A DNA stretch of 41,030 nt from Aquimarina agarivorans (GCF_000218485.1 NZ_AFPB01000122.1:1-41030), one strand, 5' to 3'. Counted from the first letter of the stretch, positions 16,931 through 25,144 are shown. Program-made: numbers and translations. The notes: generated by a model not told the origin, from the sequence alone.

Positions 16931-18259
16931 TTAACGTTTGATTATTTTACCATTTTTAATCAAATCACCTGTTTTAAATGTAAATATGTAAGCACCTTTT
17001 TCTAGGCTAGAAATATCTACAACCGCACCTGATTCTAATTTATTTTTAGAAAGCACAACTGAACCATTAATGTCAAAAACCTCAAATAAAGAATCTGGTT
17101 CATAAGCGTGTGTAAATTCAATATTTACATAATCTAAAGCCGGATTAGGGTAAAGTTTAAAAATATTTTCTTCAATATTTGAGGATAATAAACTTTTATT
17201 TCCTGTATTTGTTGAAGCATTAGAAAAAACAGCACCATCACAATTTCCTCCGATAGTTGCTCTTAAAGTTCCATCTGAAGCACTCTTGTATGAAAAACCC
17301 TTTGAAAGTACTATTTTTTCACCTGCGCTTAGACCAACAATTAAATTTTCTTCAATAGAACTAGATAATTCTAATCTTTCTGAAGATTCTACTAAAACAT
17401 CAGAATGAATTTTATCGTTAATAATTACATCGTCTATACACGTTAATCCATAAATCCAATCTTCATAATTCAATACATTGGTATACATCGTTGGAGAATT
17501 TGAACCGCCAATACAACCAGCCACTCCCCAACTTGCCAATCCAACTAAATGAATTACTCCTTCGTCATTCTTTACAGTTAAAGGGCCACCACTATCACCA
17601 TGGCAAGGCCCTAATCTTTGAGCTCCTAAAGAACCCGTAGCTATCATGTTATCTGTTAATTCAGCAGAACCAGGCTGTGATATATCAAGTTGACCTTTAG
17701 CATCAATATTAGATATAATAGGAACTCCTACTCCCATTAAATGATCAACTCCTAAACCAACACCTGAAATAGTCCACCCCCATCCTGAAGCAAATGCATT
17801 TTGACCAACATCATTTAAATTCTGATTTTCATCATTAATAAGTCTTATTGGCTGAACAGAGTCGTTATATTCAATTTCAGTTGATAGTTCAATTAAAGCG
17901 ATATCATTATCAAATGTTCTCGCAATATAATCTGGATGAATAAACACATTTTCAATTTCTAACAATTGTCCTGAAAAACCTACTTGATTCTGCTCTGTAA
18001 TGCCCACAGCTATTCGAAGGTCATTTATATCAAACCCTTTTACACAATGTGCAGCAGTAATTACCCATGATTTATTTATAATACTTCCTCCACAGTCATG
18101 ACGTCCATTACGCTGAATACTAATTTGAAATGGCCTATCTTCAATTTCTATTTCATTTCCACCTATAATAAAAGGAGTGGGACCCGTTTGCCCATGTAAA
18201 GCACCTCCCAAAAAACTAAACAGAAGGATTATTAAACTACTTTTTATTAATTTTTTCAT
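16931..18259 (-). CDS. Secreted S1 trypsin-like serine protease with T9SS sorting domain
   Basis: This 442-aa protein has a signal peptide (LIKSSLIILLFSFLGGALHG) and a trypsin domain beginning at FIIGGNEIEIEDRPFQISI. The triad is H71 in VITAAHC, D119 in DNDIALIEL and S223 in CHGDSGGPL. The Cys pairs around the His and Ser loops are present. After the protease comes EKIVLSKGFSYKSASDG ending in GGNCDG, similar to segments in the subtilisin and matrixin proteins. A type A T9SS sorting domain (LYPNPALDYVNIEF to IKNGKIIKR) ends the protein. It starts 45 bases after the stop of tail copy 2 and ends in its own terminator, so the pair forms a compact transcription unit. Confidence 0.9.
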   Translation of the reverse strand: MKKLIKSSLIILLFSFLGGALHGQTGPTPFIIGGNEIEIEDRPFQISIQRNGRHDCGGSIINKSWVITAAHCVKGFDINDLRIAVGITEQNQVGFSGQLLEIENVFIHPDYIARTFDNDIALIELSTEIEYNDSVQPIRLINDENQNLNDVGQNAFASGWGWTISGVGLGVDHLMGVGVPIISNIDAKGQLDISQPGSAELTDNMIATGSLGAQRLGPCHGDSGGPLTVKNDEGVIHLVGLASWGVAGCIGGSNSPTMYTNVLNYEDWIYGLTCIDDVIINDKIHSDVLVESSERLELSSSIEENLIVGLSAGEKIVLSKGFSYKSASDGTLRATIGGNCDGAVFSNASTNTGNKSLLSSNIEENIFKLYPNPALDYVNIEFTHAYEPDSLFEVFDINGSVVLSKNKLESGAVVDISSLEKGAYIFTFKTGDLIKNGKIIKR

Positions 18260-18304
18260 TTATTCCTTTTTTAATAATCTTACATTAAGATTATAGTCAA
18301 TAAA

Positions 18305-18964
18305 TTATTTAACTAATAAGGCTTCTAACTTAGCTAAGCGTACTTTCAACACTTCAAGCTCTTCAAGTTTCTTTTCCTGCTCAATAGTATACAAGGTAAG
18401 TTCTTCTATTTTTTGTAACAATCGATTTGTCATTTCAGAAACCTTCATATCATTGGCTCTAAAATCATCAGCCGAGGGCATTTCGGGTAAATGCTTGTTT
18501 CTTTTTATAAAAGCTTCTACTTCTGCTAATGGTTTTAAGTTATAGTCCTCTTCAAAAACCCAATCTGCTCCGTCTTTTAAACTTACAATTACTTCCTGTG
18601 CCCAAATAGTTCCGTTAACTGAAAGTTCATTTTGAGGATCATCGGTACCTATACCTATTTTTCCTTGAAACTCAATGGTATCTTTTTTTAAGTGAATTCC
18701 TGCCTTTCCTGCTAATGTTTGCCATATACTTAATGCCGATTCTGTATTAGGCCCTCCTCGCTGTCCAATATAAAATTTAGCACCACCCTTATCATCAAAA
18801 AAAAACATGCCATTTTGATAAGAACCACTATCTCTAGGTTCTGATCTAAAAAATAAAAATGACTTAACTCCTGTATTACCAAATTCTGTTATTTCCGAAG
18901 CTATTTGTGAATACCCAAAAAAGCTAAATAAAAAAAGACTACATACTAAAATTTTTGTTTTCAT
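18305..18964 (-). CDS. Secreted phage-tail-fibre-like coiled-coil protein (tail copy 2, paired with trypsin)
   Basis: This 219-aa paralogue of the 15981-16652 gene has the same signal peptide apart from one residue (MKTKILVCSLFLFSFFGYSQ) and an almost identical C-terminal block from DTIEFQGKIGIGTDDP (about residue 95) through LYTIEQEKKLEEL. The middle (residues 21-94) differs, although both show an NGMFFFD/TGMLFYD and KFYIG pattern. The C-terminus is a short Leu-rich coiled coil (LKVRLAKLEALLVK). It is probably a surface or periplasmic trimer; no enzyme motif is seen. The trypsin gene follows after 45 bases. Confidence 0.8.
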   Translation of the reverse strand: MKTKILVCSLFLFSFFGYSQIASEITEFGNTGVKSFLFFRSEPRDSGSYQNGMFFFDDKGGAKFYIGQRGGPNTESALSIWQTLAGKAGIHLKKDTIEFQGKIGIGTDDPQNELSVNGTIWAQEVIVSLKDGADWVFEEDYNLKPLAEVEAFIKRNKHLPEMPSADDFRANDMKVSEMTNRLLQKIEELTLYTIEQEKKLEELEVLKVRLAKLEALLVK

Positions 18965-19050
18965 TGTATTGATTTTAAATTGTTAATGATTTATAGTAGT
19001 TCAAAATTCTACAAAATAAACGTTTAAAAAACCCCTGAAAACAGTGAAAA
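18965..19050 (-). repeat. Conserved upstream element of tail copy 2 (copy of 16653-16737)
   Basis: This leader shares the TTTTAAATTGTTAATGATTT stretch and the AAAACCCCTG-AAACAGTGAAAA block with the leader of tail copy 3. It is the probable promoter and 5' UTR region. Beyond it, to 19356, the only structure I see is the repeated hairpin. Confidence 0.6.
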
Positions 19051-19120
19051 ACTATACCATTTCACCAATTGTAACTTGAATTAAATTCAATAAAATATTA
19101 ATAGAAGATACAGTAAACAA

Positions 19121-19148
19121 CAAAAGCTATCTGTTTAGATAGCTTTTG
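19121..19148 (-). terminator. Repeated hairpin downstream of the matrixin-like gene
   Basis: An eleven-base stem CAAAAGCTATC/GATAGCTTTTG with a six-base loop lies in a ~55-base block matching 13600-13656. It sits about 208 bases beyond the stop at 19357. The bases between hold no gene that I can see. A TTAGTTTTTAAT stretch beside it resembles the 3' end of the subtilisin gene, hinting that a related gene end once stood here. Confidence 0.5.
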
Positions 19149-19356
19149 AAAACTTTTAGGTTGAAAATAGTTAGTTTTTAATCAAAATGTAAATTGGTAT
19201 AACCTTAAAAGACTACATTCTTCTTTAAATTATTTGACTCCTTTAAAAATGGAATTAAAATAGATATAGAAATGTGGCTTAGTAAAATTGTACCATATTT
19301 ATTAGGTTAGTCCAAATCTCACTTTATAAATATATCGGTTATTTTTACCTAAAATC

Positions 19357-22104
19357 TTATTTTACCACAATTCGTTTACTTATTATTTTTTTATTTGTCT
19401 GAATAGTTACAAAATACACTCCCGAATCATAAGTATACATTTCCAAACTATGTAAATCGTTTGTTACATTGGTATATTTTAAAGTTTTGATTAATGCGCC
19501 TGCGCTATTCGAAATTAAAATAGTGACATTTGTAGGTGCAGTATAATTGAACTGAATATTAGCCAAACCATCGCAAGGGTTTGGATATACTTGTAAAAAA
19601 TCAATTTCTGGTGTATCGTCCTGTTCAATTTCTTTTTTGCCTCTATCGGTATCAATTATAGTTATATTTTGGAGACCGTCACAATCTGCCGAAATAATTT
19701 TGGCTTTAAAAATCCCACCTTTGTTCACCTTAAAACCCTTACGCAATACAATTTTTTTACTGGCTTGTACTAAAATATTTGCCCCCGAATTTACTTTTGC
19801 ATTAGATTCATTTGCACAAGATACTACCGTTGCTCCTACAATAGGATTTTGAGTATTATCAAATCCGTTGCCAAAGGGTCCACAAATTTGTGCTGTAGAT
19901 GGTATGTTAGGAGAACAATTAATAACACTTATGGCATTTGTATAACCCGAAGCACCTATTCTGTTTAGCGAATTTACCCTGTAGTAATAATTGGTATTGG
20001 GTACAAAGTTTGTATCCGTAAAACTTGTGGTATTACTGCTTACATTACCTACAGGGGTAAAGCCCGAGTTAGGAAATAACGAACGCTCGATACGGAATCC
20101 AGTCTCGTTAGTGGAATTGTCATTCCATATAATTATAATTTCGTCCAACGAGTTTGTTGAGCTCGAAGGATTTGTAGGAGCTTTTGGCGCCGCGCCACCG
20201 CCATTAAATAGTGTTGTAGCCGTAACTGTACTTGTAAAACTAGAATCGCCACTGGCGTTAATAGCCTTTATTTTATAATAGTATGCCCTACCTGCTACCA
20301 AACCCGTATGCGTATAGGAAGTACTTGTTGGGTTAGCCAAAAGTGTAAAACCTGTAGTTGGATGTGTTGAAAATTCCACCCTATAATTTGTAGCATTTGA
20401 AATTTTAGTCCACGTAAGTCTAATAGACGATTTAGAAACCGTTGTTGCTACCAGGTTGCTTGGAATGTTGGGTTTAATGTTGGTACAGTTTGTTGTATCG
20501 GAACTAAGCGTTTCGACCTCTGCCCCGCAAGACCATTGCGTAGCTTTACTTTGTGTTATTATATCTCTAGCGCCCCGAGCTGCCATACCCCTACCCGTGG
20601 TTAGCGTTTTTCTTTGTGCTACAGTGGGAGATAATAACTGGGTAGGATGCATTAAATCTTTTTCTTCTAGTACATGTCGAAGCCCAATGGCATGACCAAT
20701 TTCGTGCAATATGGCTCCGTAAAAATCAAATCCACTACTAATATTACCTGTTATATTAAACTTCCAATTTAAGGTTTGATTGATCCTGATATCTGCCTCC
20801 TTTTGTCCGTAATGATTATTGCTACCACAACTGTAATTGTAATTAGTCTCGTTATTATGCGTACCCGTAGCCATAAATCTGATATTGTCAACCTTATTAA
20901 TATCGTAAGCAATGCTGTTAAATCCATCTTCGGTATTAGCGGAATTTGCAACAATAGTAGCAGGTCTATTATTGGAAGTTTTTTCTAAACTTAAATCAAT
21001 ATTTAAATGATTGGACCAAACCGCTAATGCCCTTTCAATAAGCTGCACTGCATTCCTATTGGTCGCTAATACGCTACCCAATTTGAATTTAATACCATTT
21101 ACACAATTTAACCGAGGTAAACTAATTCTATAATTATTTGTACCATTAACAGCTCCAAACCTCATGGTTTGTAAAGCATATTGAATATCAATTGCCCTAT
21201 CACTTTCTACTTTTTCTCCCCAATCTGTAACTACTCTAAATTTTCCAGACCCAGGAGGTGCATTTCTATTAATTCCATTAATCCTAGAATAAGTTTGTAA
21301 CTTGAATTGAATGCGGTTATTTTCCCATGATATATACTTATCCATCCCTGTTAAATAAAGTTCTGTTAACTTTCCTTGACTATCAACCACCGTATTATTT
21401 GCATTTAAAAATTGTACTTGCTGTTTATCCCCTTCGGCCCGAACACCAAAATTAGTTCCAAAAACACTCACAATAGCACCCTTACCTGCTGTAGTGGTTG
21501 TGGTAAATCCAGTAATGGTAGGTTTGGGGGCTAACGGGAAAGTTACTGGACTATTTTCGAAATTAGTATTGGTATATGCTGTGGTATTTAAAAAATTTGT
21601 GGATGGGCTATTGCCATATAGGTTTAGCATTGGATAAATAGAAGCACTAGAATCTTCACCTACTGTTAAACTAAATGTTGTAGTAGGTCTATTTCTTTTA
21701 ATTTTTAATTTTACATGCATTAGCTGTTGCCCGCCGGTAGCGGTAGTCACTTCCGTTCTAAAAACAGGGGAAATGGTACCCGTTCCAAGCCCTAAATTTA
21801 GAATCTCATCAGTATGATCAGCAATAACCACTTGTTGGTAATTGGTATTATTAAATGCTGCCCCACGAGTGGCAATAATATGATTATTTTCTGCACTATT
21901 TTTAAAAAAGTTATTGGTTTGGTATTTAATTCTAATAACGGCATTGGCTAAATACGTATTAGGAACACTTGCTCTGGCAAATACATCAAATTCAAAAAAG
22001 CGTTCGCCTTCTTTTCCTGGTCTGGTATCAGCGGTATTTTGCGGATTTTTTAAAAAATAAGTAATGTTTTGAGTTGCATTTAAATTTTTAGCGCCTACTT
22101 TTTT
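19357..22104 (-). CDS. Matrixin-like zinc protease with IPT/TIG, fibronectin III and T9SS domains; no start of its own
   Basis: The frame is open from 22104 and encodes up to 915 aa, but there is no ATG, GTG or TTG before a GTG at 21831, which lies inside a conserved N-terminal domain (from ATQNITYFLKNPQ on). In order: the N-terminal beta domain, an IPT/TIG-like segment (PTITGFTTTTTAGKGAIVSV), a protease domain with HEIGHAIGLRH (zinc site, minus-strand codons starting at 20706) and an LMHP Met-turn, two fibronectin III domains, KKIVLRKGFKVNKGG ending in CDG, and a type A T9SS sorting domain (VYPNPCDGLANIQF to RIVVK). The signal peptide is missing. The frame overlaps the end of the copy B gene, and a -1 shift on AAAAAAAAG would join the two. 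It is either a 5'-truncated gene or a frameshift fusion. Confidence 0.8.
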   Translation of the reverse strand, partial: KKVGAKNLNATQNITYFLKNPQNTADTRPGKEGERFFEFDVFARASVPNTYLANAVIRIKYQTNNFFKNSAENNHIIATRGAAFNNTNYQQVVIADHTDEILNLGLGTGTISPVFRTEVTTATGGQQLMHVKLKIKRNRPTTTFSLTVGEDSSASIYPMLNLYGNSPSTNFLNTTAYTNTNFENSPVTFPLAPKPTITGFTTTTTAGKGAIVSVFGTNFGVRAEGDKQQVQFLNANNTVVDSQGKLTELYLTGMDKYISWENNRIQFKLQTYSRINGINRNAPPGSGKFRVVTDWGEKVESDRAIDIQYALQTMRFGAVNGTNNYRISLPRLNCVNGIKFKLGSVLATNRNAVQLIERALAVWSNHLNIDLSLEKTSNNRPATIVANSANTEDGFNSIAYDINKVDNIRFMATGTHNNETNYNYSCGSNNHYGQKEADIRINQTLNWKFNITGNISSGFDFYGAILHEIGHAIGLRHVLEEKDLMHPTQLLSPTVAQRKTLTTGRGMAARGARDIITQSKATQWSCGAEVETLSSDTTNCTNIKPNIPSNLVATTVSKSSIRLTWTKISNATNYRVEFSTHPTTGFTLLANPTSTSYTHTGLVAGRAYYYKIKAINASGDSSFTSTVTATTLFNGGGAAPKAPTNPSSSTNSLDEIIIIWNDNSTNETGFRIERSLFPNSGFTPVGNVSSNTTSFTDTNFVPNTNYYYRVNSLNRIGASGYTNAISVINCSPNIPSTAQICGPFGNGFDNTQNPIVGATVVSCANESNAKVNSGANILVQASKKIVLRKGFKVNKGGIFKAKIISADCDGLQNITIIDTDRGKKEIEQDDTPEIDFLQVYPNPCDGLANIQFNYTAPTNVTILISNSAGALIKTLKYTNVTNDLHSLEMYTYDSGVYFVTIQTNKKIISKRIVVK

Positions 22105-22928
22105 TTACTTTTTTGAGGAGCTATAATACTATCTAGTATAAATTGCTCCAACTCTTTTTGTCTCTTTACTTCAGCATCATACTTCAATTTATTTATTTTT
22201 TGTTCAACTTCCTTGGTTAATTTTTGTTGTTTTTTATAAGCTTTAGTATCTACAAACTTTTTTTCTTGAGCCTTTCTAATCTCTATATTATCATATTTTT
22301 TTAAGTATCGATAAATTTGATTAGTGTTTTTAAATAACTCTCCCTTCCATAAAGTCTTTTTTTCATCTAAATTGTTGTAAAGAAAATCCCACTCTTTTAC
22401 ATCATAAAAAAGTGATAGTCTTAATTTATTATCAATTTTCTCTTTAAATATATTTTTCTTTACTGGAAATTCATTTTTTTTACAAAAAAACAATCTCATC
22501 TGTGAATCTTTCATACCTGTAGCAAACATAGGGTCATCCCAATTATCAATAAGATTTCTAGTACCACTTGAATAATCAAAAATTTCTCCTCCTTTTTGAA
22601 TCAATTCAGCTGTACCTAATTCTAAATCATTATGTCCTCTAAAAATTTTTGAAATTTTTATTTTTACTGCTGTACAAATTTTTATTTTATCATCACCATA
22701 GTACCCTATTATACTAGGTTCTTCTTTAGTATCTCTTAGTACGTAACCTTCAAAAATATAATCCGAATTATTGATAATACTGTCCCTAATAAATTCGTCA
22801 TATTCATCTAAACTATAAAAAATTCGTTTGCCTTGCCCACTTATACTATGACAAAACAAAAGGCTAGTAAGTAGCCATAGTAGACCAATGCCTACATTTT
22901 GTTTTATTTTTATATTGATTTGTTTCAT
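22095..22928 (-). CDS. Secreted protein of unknown function, family copy B (277 aa)
   Basis: This 277-aa protein shows the family pattern of copies A and C: a signal peptide (VGIGLLWLLTSLLFCHS), DEFIRDSIINNSDYIFEG, IKICTAVKI with a conserved Cys, RGHNDLELGTAELI, LFFCKKNEFPV with a second Cys, and a charged helical C-terminus (KRQKELEQFILDSIIAP). The function is unknown. It starts 27 bases after copy A. Its end, QKSKKK then TAG at 22095-22097, lies on an A8 run. A -1 shift there reads straight into the matrixin-like protease frame, so the natural product may be longer than 277 aa. Confidence 0.7.
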   Translation of the reverse strand: MKQINIKIKQNVGIGLLWLLTSLLFCHSISGQGKRIFYSLDEYDEFIRDSIINNSDYIFEGYVLRDTKEEPSIIGYYGDDKIKICTAVKIKISKIFRGHNDLELGTAELIQKGGEIFDYSSGTRNLIDNWDDPMFATGMKDSQMRLFFCKKNEFPVKKNIFKEKIDNKLRLSLFYDVKEWDFLYNNLDEKKTLWKGELFKNTNQIYRYLKKYDNIEIRKAQEKKFVDTKAYKKQQKLTKEVEQKINKLKYDAEVKRQKELEQFILDSIIAPQKSKKK

Positions 22929-22955
22929 GTTTTAATTGACTTATTTTATTACAAC

Positions 22956-23708
22956 TTATGCTTTAATATATGTTGTTGTTTTTAACCTTCCTTTTTCTTT
23001 CTGTAAAGCAATAGAATCTTTTTGTTGTTTTTTAAGCGCTCTACGTTCAGCAAAGCTTTTCTCTTCAGGTTTGCGTATATCAATATTATCGTATTTTTTT
23101 AGATAACGATACAACTGATTAATACTTTCAAATGTTTTGGTCATCCAAATAGCTCCTCTTTTTGTACTATATTTATAAATAATATCCCAATTTGGCTTGT
23201 CATAAAAAAGTGAAAGTCGTTGTTTGTTATCCATTTCTTCCTCAAAAATATCTTCCTTTACAGGAAATTCATTTTTTTTACAAAAAAATAATTGTGTGTG
23301 CGTGTCGGAAAGTCCAATACCAACATCATTCGCCCAGCCATCAATATATTGATTAGAATCATCAAAGATGCTACCTCCTAACCTTATTAACTCAGCTGTA
23401 CCTAGTTTTAAATCATCATGCCCTCGTAATATTTTGGTGATTTTTATTTTAACCGCAGAGCATATTTTAGTTTTATCATCTCCATAATAGCCTATAATTT
23501 CTGGTTGGTAGATTCCTCTTCTTTCTACGATACCTTCAAAAATATAATCCGAATTATTGATAATACTGTCCCTAATAAATTCGTCATATTCTTCCATTGT
23601 ATTGAACAATCTTTGAGCCCTAATTTTTTGACTGTAAATTAAACTACAGATTATAAGCACTATACTAAGTAGCTGCCTTTGATTTATTTTTATATCGTGA
23701 TATGTCAT
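22956..23708 (-). CDS. Secreted protein of unknown function, family copy A (250 aa)
   Basis: This 250-aa family member has a signal peptide (LLSIVLIICSLIYSQ). Its core is DEFIRDSIINNSDYIFEG, KICSAVKIKITKILRGH, LGTAELI and LFFCKKNEFPV, then YRYLKKYDNIDIRKPEEKSF. Its C-terminus stops early (KGRLKTTTYIKA) compared with copies B and C, whose shared helix (ALKKQKEWEQFIVDSI in C) is missing, so it is probably truncated by sequence decay at the junction with copy B. It follows the long tail gene after 46 bases and precedes copy B by 27 bases, forming a three-gene unit. The function is not recognised. Confidence 0.7.
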   Translation of the reverse strand: MTYHDIKINQRQLLSIVLIICSLIYSQKIRAQRLFNTMEEYDEFIRDSIINNSDYIFEGIVERRGIYQPEIIGYYGDDKTKICSAVKIKITKILRGHDDLKLGTAELIRLGGSIFDDSNQYIDGWANDVGIGLSDTHTQLFFCKKNEFPVKEDIFEEEMDNKQRLSLFYDKPNWDIIYKYSTKRGAIWMTKTFESINQLYRYLKKYDNIDIRKPEEKSFAERRALKKQQKDSIALQKEKGRLKTTTYIKA

Positions 23709-23711
23709 TTT

Positions 23712-23862
23712 TTGTTTTACTTTTTATCTAATGGCTATTTTGTTTCGATCTTTTTTAGTTTAATAGTTGCTCCAATTTAGATAATCGCTGTTCCAAACTA
23801 GCATTTTTTTGCTCTAGAGATTCTAGATTTTTTAGCTTTTCGTTTTGTGTTTGCAATTGTTT
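23712..23862 (-). repeat. Leader and tail-gene 3' end, source of the duplicate at 13385-13535
   Basis: Nearly identical to 13385-13535. In this copy the tail-gene frame is intact, so this is the likely parent-like version. Confidence 0.85.
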
Positions 23863-24867
23863 TTCCTGCTCAATAGTATACAAAGTAAGTTCTTCTATTT
23901 TCTGCAATAATCGATTTGTCATTTCCGATACTTTCATATCATTAGCTCTAAAATCATCTGCTGACGGCATTTCGGGTAAGTGCTTGTTTCTTTTTATAAA
24001 AGCTTCTACTTCTGCTAATGGTTTTAAATTATAATCGGCTTCAAAAACCCAATCGGCACCATCTTCTAAACTCACAATTACTTCTTCTGCCCATATGTGA
24101 CCCTTAACCGATAATTTGTTTTTAGGATTACTAGTACCAATACCAACGTTACCATTATCTTTAATAATCATTTGTTCTCCCATTCCTGTGGCAAAAACTA
24201 ATGAATTAAAATCTTCTCTATTTTGGCCAAATGTTGACCTTATATAGGCCCTATCTCTTCCTCCTACTGATTCTAAAAATTTGATTTTTTTTGTTCTCAC
24301 TAGTGCTATATTTCCATTAATTTCCAAGGCTTCTTTTGGGTTGGTTGTACCTATACCAACATTAGCCTTGTTATTAATGGTTAATGCAGTAGTCGGCAAT
24401 GCTGTTCTTGTAGCAGAAGTACCTAAACTTAATTTACCTGTAAGGGCTTGAAAACGCATTTCGGCCGCATATTGCGAAGTATTCAAATCAACGCTTCCAG
24501 ATGGTGCATAATTAAAACCTATAATTTTTTGAGTGCCATTGTGAAATGTAAATGTATTCGAGATTTGAAATTTTTCTATTGGAGCTAATGTACCAATACC
24601 TACATTACCATTTTCTTTAATAATCATTCGTTCTTTGTCCTTACCTGTAGCAAAAACTAGCGAATTAAAATCTTCTCTGTTTTTTCCAAAAGACGATCTG
24701 ATATAAGCTCTGGGGCTTCCGCCAACTGTTTCTAAAAAATTGATTCTCTTTTCTCTCCATAATGATACATCACCACTAAAAAACCCTCCGCTTTGTGCAT
24801 TAATAGAAGTTATTGAGCTAATTGTTAAAGCTGTAATACCAAGTAATTGTAAATTTTTAAAATTCAT
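23755..24867 (-). CDS. Secreted phage-tail-fibre-like coiled-coil protein with internal repeat (tail copy 1)
   Basis: This 370-aa protein has a signal peptide (LQLLGITALTISSITSINAQ) and three NVGIGT-type tail-fibre repeats. A segment of about 60 residues occurs twice: KRINFLETVGGSPRAYIRSS to NVGIGTLAP, and KKIKFLESVGGRDRAYIRST to NVGIGTSNP. The C-terminal block (VKGHIWAEEVIVSLEDG to LYTIEQEKQL) is nearly the same as in tail copies 2 and 3, and is followed by a longer coiled coil (LESLEQKNASLEQRLSKLEQ). The role is unknown; a trimeric surface protein is likely by analogy. It leads the unit with copies A and B and has a TAGCTTTG box upstream. Confidence 0.8.
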   Translation of the reverse strand: MNFKNLQLLGITALTISSITSINAQSGGFFSGDVSLWREKRINFLETVGGSPRAYIRSSFGKNREDFNSLVFATGKDKERMIIKENGNVGIGTLAPIEKFQISNTFTFHNGTQKIIGFNYAPSGSVDLNTSQYAAEMRFQALTGKLSLGTSATRTALPTTALTINNKANVGIGTTNPKEALEINGNIALVRTKKIKFLESVGGRDRAYIRSTFGQNREDFNSLVFATGMGEQMIIKDNGNVGIGTSNPKNKLSVKGHIWAEEVIVSLEDGADWVFEADYNLKPLAEVEAFIKRNKHLPEMPSADDFRANDMKVSEMTNRLLQKIEELTLYTIEQEKQLQTQNEKLKNLESLEQKNASLEQRLSKLEQLLN

Positions 24868-24893
24868 GTGCTTTGTTTTTATTTAAGTTGATA

Positions 24894-24901
24894 CAAAGCT
24901 A
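24894..24901 (-). promoter_or_regulatory. Candidate Bacteroidota -7 promoter element for tail copy 1
   Basis: The minus strand reads TAGCTTTG, a fit to the TAnnTTTG consensus of the Bacteroidota housekeeping sigma factor, 27 bases before the start codon. A GTTG lies upstream but at a shorter spacing than usual, so the match is partial. Confidence 0.4.
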
Positions 24902-25144
24902 GATAAATACAACTCAACTTGCTCTTAACTTATCGTATGTCAGAAAAATACAAATAGCAACAAATCGCTAAAAGGGATATAAATTCTATAAAATACATTT
25001 TCGAAAAAAGTAAATCGCTACTTACCAAAAGGTAAGTTTTATTGAATTATAATGTACTACAAATCAATGTTATTAAATTGTTAACCCTTACATGTAGTCT
25101 TTTTCTTTAAAAAAATCAATATTACAGCACGCCTATTTTTTACC

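Noticed and set aside
13627..19148. The two CAAAAGCTATC hairpins as parts of a CRISPR-like array
   Set aside because: Only two copies, 5.5 kb apart, without spacers; they fit duplicated terminators.
19149..19356. Possible remnant of a T9SS protein end (minus-strand codons for IYILIKN then stop)
   Set aside because: Only a few codons look alike and the upstream frame is closed; too weak to call a pseudogene.
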